Shown here: piece by piece, positions 62,101 to 64,000 of the stretch | Layout of the letters: every line of letters starts with the position of its first letter | Position numbering within the stretch: position 1 is the first letter of the stretch | Source of the DNA: Amphibiibacter pelophylacis | GTDB lineage: Bacteria > Pseudomonadota > Gammaproteobacteria > Burkholderiales > Burkholderiaceae_C | Assembly: GCF_037688875.1 (NCBI RefSeq) | Contig: NZ_JAWDIE010000002.1 | Coordinates: 62,001-126,000, forward strand | DNA length: 64,000 nt | Direction: 5' to 3' | Position numbers and translations under genes: made by a program | Notes under the pieces: generated by a model | Told to the model about the DNA's origin: nothing | The model's input: the letters and a program-made list of their open reading frames with translations, nothing else | Databases searched by the model: none

Positions 62101-64000
62101 GATGCTGCCGATACTGCCTTCGGCGCTGGTGGGCAGCGCGTAGTTGCTCAGCAGCGTTGTGCCGCTGGCGCTGAAGTCGCCAGCAGACAGCGTCGCGCTC
62201 ACCGCTTTGCCGCTGCCTGCGTTGGCATCCAAGTAGCGGCCTGCCGTCTGGCTGACGCTGGCGCCCTCGCTGCTCACAAATCCGATCAGGCTGAAGTTGC
62301 TGGCGCCCAGGCTGGCGGCTGTGCTGCCGTCGTAGGTTTTGTGGGTGGCGCCGGTCAGGCTGGCAGTCAGGGCTTTGGGCGCGATGCTCCCGATGCTGCC
62401 CTCGGCGCTGGTGGGCAGCGCGTAGTTGCTCAGCAGCGTTGTGCCGCTGGCGCTGAAGTCGCCAGCAGACAGCGTCGCGCTCACCGTCTTGGCACTGCCT
62501 GCGTTAGCGTCGGCGTAGAGGCCTGCGGTCTGGCTGATGCTGGCGCCCTCGCTGCCCACAAATCCGATCAGGCTGAAGTTGCTGGCGCCCAGGCTGGCGG
62601 CCGTGCTGCCGTCGTAAATCTTGCGGGTGGTGCCGGTCAGGCTGGCGGTCAGCGCTTTAGGCAGGATGCTGGCCGCAGTGCCGCCCTGCCCGGAGATGAG
62701 GTAATTTCCCAGCTCCGCACCGCCGTAGACACTGGTTAGCGCCACGCCCCGGTTCGCGCCCACATTTTCGCCGTCAAAAGCGCCCGTGGCAGACACGGTG
62801 ACCACATCCCCGGCCACCAGGCCGACGCACTGCGCAGCCGCCGTGCTGACCGTCGCGGCGGTATTACCATCGTAGGTTTTGCTCTCCGCCGTGATGCCAC
62901 TCACCGCCAGCGCTTTTTGCGCAACGGTCAAAGTGCCCGGTGTGTAAGCCAGCGCATAACCCAGCCCAGCCAGGCCGGTACCGCCACCAAAAGCGGTCAG
63001 GTCGTGGCTGCCCGCCGTATAAAATTCGCTGGTGGATTTAGTACCGCCACTGATGATTGCCGGCTCACTGGCAATATCGCCATTAAGCATTCCACTCCAG
63101 CTGCCAGAAACCCAAGCATCGCCGTATGTGATACTGGCGCTGTTTGTGGTCCATGTGGCCGTCGGGCGTTCGCGATAAATCAGGTTCAGGCCCGGCGACA
63201 GCGCTGTGATGAAAGGCGTACCAGCCTCATCGTTACCATAACGAAAGCGGCCAGACCCCTGGACAGCAACCAAAGACGCCGTGCTTGTACTGCCCGCCAG
63301 GCTGCCAGTGTACAGCGTGGCCGTTCCACCCAGACCCACATTGACCGAGGCGCCGGGGTTAATCACCAGATCACCCCCGGCAGCCGTCCCCGCAGTGCTG
63401 CCCAGGCCAGCATTCAGAGTGACCGCAGTCGCAGTGGTATTGCCTGTACCCACTGATTGATCCAGAACCAGATTGCCCGCTTGCGTCGCAATATCGACAG
63501 CGCCTGAACTGGAGATGCCTGTCACAGTTCCAATCCCATCTGTCACTTCGCCAATCGTCAGGCCGCTGCGGGCGCGCAGAGTGATGTTCGCCACCTCAGT
63601 CGCAGCAACAGTCCCGATATCGTTATCCACGTTATCCAGAATAAACGTGCCGCCACCGTCCAGAATAAGCTTTGGCAAATTCTGTGTCACCACCTGGGTG
63701 ACTGTTCCGCGGGTAGTCAGGCGCAGCGCAGTGCCGTTCATGTTGAGAGGCGCATCCAGAGAGATACCCCCACTGCCGGATAACAACCGAACCGGATCGA
63801 GAAAGTTTGCGCTTCCGGTGACACTCAAATTGGCCGTACTGTCGGATCGTCCAATATTGATCTGTGAAAATCCGCCTTTGACAATGGCATTGCTTCCTGT
63901 TAGCGAGTTATTCACCAAACTTAAGCTGCCACCGTCATTCCATGACAGCACGTTCACCGGCACGTCGTCAGTAATCGGTACTATATTTAGAGTTCCAGTC
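59179..64000 (-). CDS. Second TPS exoprotein with MBG and YDG repeats, 5' end beyond window
   Basis: The frame is open to the right edge, so the N-terminus with signal and TPS domain is outside; more than 1,600 residues are visible. The first residues (TLNIVPITDDVPVNVLSWNDGGSLSL) and following strands are haemagglutinin-type beta-helix. An MBG domain (SASITYGDAWVSGSWSGMLNG) precedes nine YDG-like repeats, four of them nearly identical with GSTAASLGASNFSL. One has YDR instead of YDG. The end repeats the plan of the downstream gene: GSWFDPANWAGGAVPDLANV, then an Ig-like C-terminus (PSGVSFDARTQRFTV). A tandem paralogue, probably a surface adhesin. Confidence 0.87.
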   Translation of the reverse strand, partial: TGTLNIVPITDDVPVNVLSWNDGGSLSLVNNSLTGSNAIVKGGFSQINIGRSDSTANLSVTGSANFLDPVRLLSGSGGISLDAPLNMNGTALRLTTRGTVTQVVTQNLPKLILDGGGTFILDNVDNDIGTVAATEVANITLRARSGLTIGEVTDGIGTVTGISSSGAVDIATQAGNLVLDQSVGTGNTTATAVTLNAGLGSTAGTAAGGDLVINPGASVNVGLGGTATLYTGSLAGSTSTASLVAVQGSGRFRYGNDEAGTPFITALSPGLNLIYRERPTATWTTNSASITYGDAWVSGSWSGMLNGDIASEPAIISGGTKSTSEFYTAGSHDLTAFGGGTGLAGLGYALAYTPGTLTVAQKALAVSGITAESKTYDGNTAATVSTAAAQCVGLVAGDVVTVSATGAFDGENVGANRGVALTSVYGGAELGNYLISGQGGTAASILPKALTASLTGTTRKIYDGSTAASLGASNFSLIGFVGSEGASISQTAGLYADANAGSAKTVSATLSAGDFSASGTTLLSNYALPTSAEGSIGSIAPKALTASLTGATHKTYDGSTAASLGASNFSLIGFVSSEGASVSQTAGRYLDANAGSGKAVSATLSAGDFSASGTTLLSNYALPTSAEGSIGSILPKALTASLTGTTRKTYDGSTAASLNASNFSLSGFVDSEGASVSQTAGRYADANAGSAKTVSATLAAGDFSASGTTLLSNYALPTSAEGPIGSITPKALTASLTGATRKIYDGSTAASLGASNFSLSGFVDSEGASVSQTAGRYDDANAGSGKTVSATLAAGDFSASGATLLSNYALPTRAEGSIGSIARKAIAITGVAAADKTYDGSTTATLTRAGSVSTGVGDETLVVTADAASAHFSSKDVAAGKTVTVTGLALQDGSGGGLASNYALLDSAVTTTASITPKALTVSGISAADKVYDRTTDVTVDASRAVIEGLVGGDQVQVAAAGRFSDKNVGADKKVRLESSYSGGDRGNYTIADQASTTASITPRAARVGGITASDKAYDGTVAASVSTSQAAVSGLLDGDQVRVTVSGNFADRNAGTHAVDLSVSHQGSDAANYSYSDQASATATITPRVITLTAPSVSRVYDGGTGYTASAAELAALATHLVKGDGLAQVSLAFDSKNVGIGKTLTLSKAVIDDGNGGKNYNVTLKENTTSRITRLDSVTWVGAPNAEKPGSWFDPANWAGGAVPDLANVAHVVIPAGVTVRFDPAGAKGSAVADQPVQVDGIGSGLGSLMMAGGDLQVGADGLKLDALTQSVGRSAVAGAGAASVSGDMPVSQELIQTGGAVALERAFVSGTQTQSGAAMAVSGTLRGGDLSISGGTLSVDGGTSVNQLHQSGGTLDFYGPVNLADTFSQTGGSATTHGSLKGGSVAVSQSGRFNARSTVDLETLSVDGGRVSLDRGLNARQLDLRGGTLLTAGPVNAGTLNRSGGNFVQDGQETGLVDPGQVTASVAAPTEGSPVLRNPDTPAPTLTVVGDVTLPPSVRAVMRVASTPASPGQPATLNVEIRPDALSRPEGFTFAVPQRVWGGESSQGVRAQLPDGKPLPSGVSFDARTQRFTVASKADVTLPLTVVLRAASGQEVVVVVDAG
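61560..62690 (-). repeat. Four near-identical 282-bp tandem repeats in the second exoprotein gene
   Basis: The string GCAGCGCGTA recurs at 61569, 61851, 62133 and 62415, an exact 282-bp (94-codon) period, with only scattered base changes between units. Each unit encodes one KALTASLTG..RK.YDGSTAASL repeat. Confidence 0.9.

Noticed and set aside
52970..62690. Periodic repeats suggestive of CRISPR or satellite DNA
   Set aside because: The periods (about 255 and 282 bp) are multiples of three within open frames and encode YDG protein repeats; there are no short repeats with unique spacers.

Overview
The window is high-GC (roughly two-thirds G+C by eye) chromosomal DNA of a betaproteobacterium. 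It most likely belongs to the Burkholderiales, perhaps Comamonadaceae. The evidence is gene content and order: the rpsB-tsf-pyrH-frr-uppS-cdsA-dxr-rseP-bamA-ompH-lpxD run, the cysS / DNA glycosylase / accA / tilS run, a MerR-type regulator next to tRNA-Pro, and TRAP and Lrp-family genes. Nearly every gene is tightly packed, with many 1-4 base stop/start overlaps.

Layout. 1-3.1 kb: end of a RidA-family gene, dsbB, a MerR regulator, tRNA-Pro(GGG) with its terminator, an exported DUF3047 protein and a toxin-first toxin-antitoxin pair. 3.1-6 kb: gluconokinase behind a GntR-like operator, then the threonine degradation pair kbl-tdh. 6-10 kb: a ferric-iron ABC importer split into two divergent transcripts (binding protein and permease leftward, ATPase rightward). 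10-22 kb: a leftward run for translation (rpsB, tsf, frr), UMP kinase, isoprenoid and lipid carrier synthesis (dxr, uppS, cdsA) and outer-membrane assembly (rseP, bamA, ompH, lpxD). 22-26 kb: a DctA-type dicarboxylate carrier, a deleted remnant of indolepyruvate ferredoxin oxidoreductase with its divergent Lrp-type regulator, and cysK. 26-33 kb: the glycogen operon glgB-glgX-pgm-glgC.

33.3-36.2 kb is an accessory patch of clearly lower G+C. It holds a Phd/ParE-type pair whose toxin seems to have lost its start codon and a truncated integron-type integrase. It also holds an unrecognised 455-residue protein gene bounded by an 11-bp direct repeat with a strong palindrome in its promoter region, and a minus-strand C-terminal coding remnant. 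This is the best candidate in the window for something undescribed. 36.2-45 kb: DUF924, a DIP1984-family protein, a LysE-type exporter, an MliC-like lipoprotein, a TRAP importer whose two transcription units each carry the same 13-bp palindromic operator, an AEC-family carrier and a CNNM/CorC-type membrane protein. 45-52 kb: yaeQ, lpxH, two cyclophilins, cysS (with an intrinsic terminator in its leader), a DNA glycosylase, accA and tilS.

52-64 kb is taken up by two consecutive leftward genes for very large two-partner-secretion exoproteins of the filamentous-haemagglutinin type, built from MBG and YDG repeats. The first is complete (2343 residues, 11 YDG repeats, including a 765-bp duplicated block). 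The second runs off the right edge (at least 1,600 residues, nine YDG-like repeats, four of them on an exact 282-bp period). No TpsB transporter gene lies in the window.
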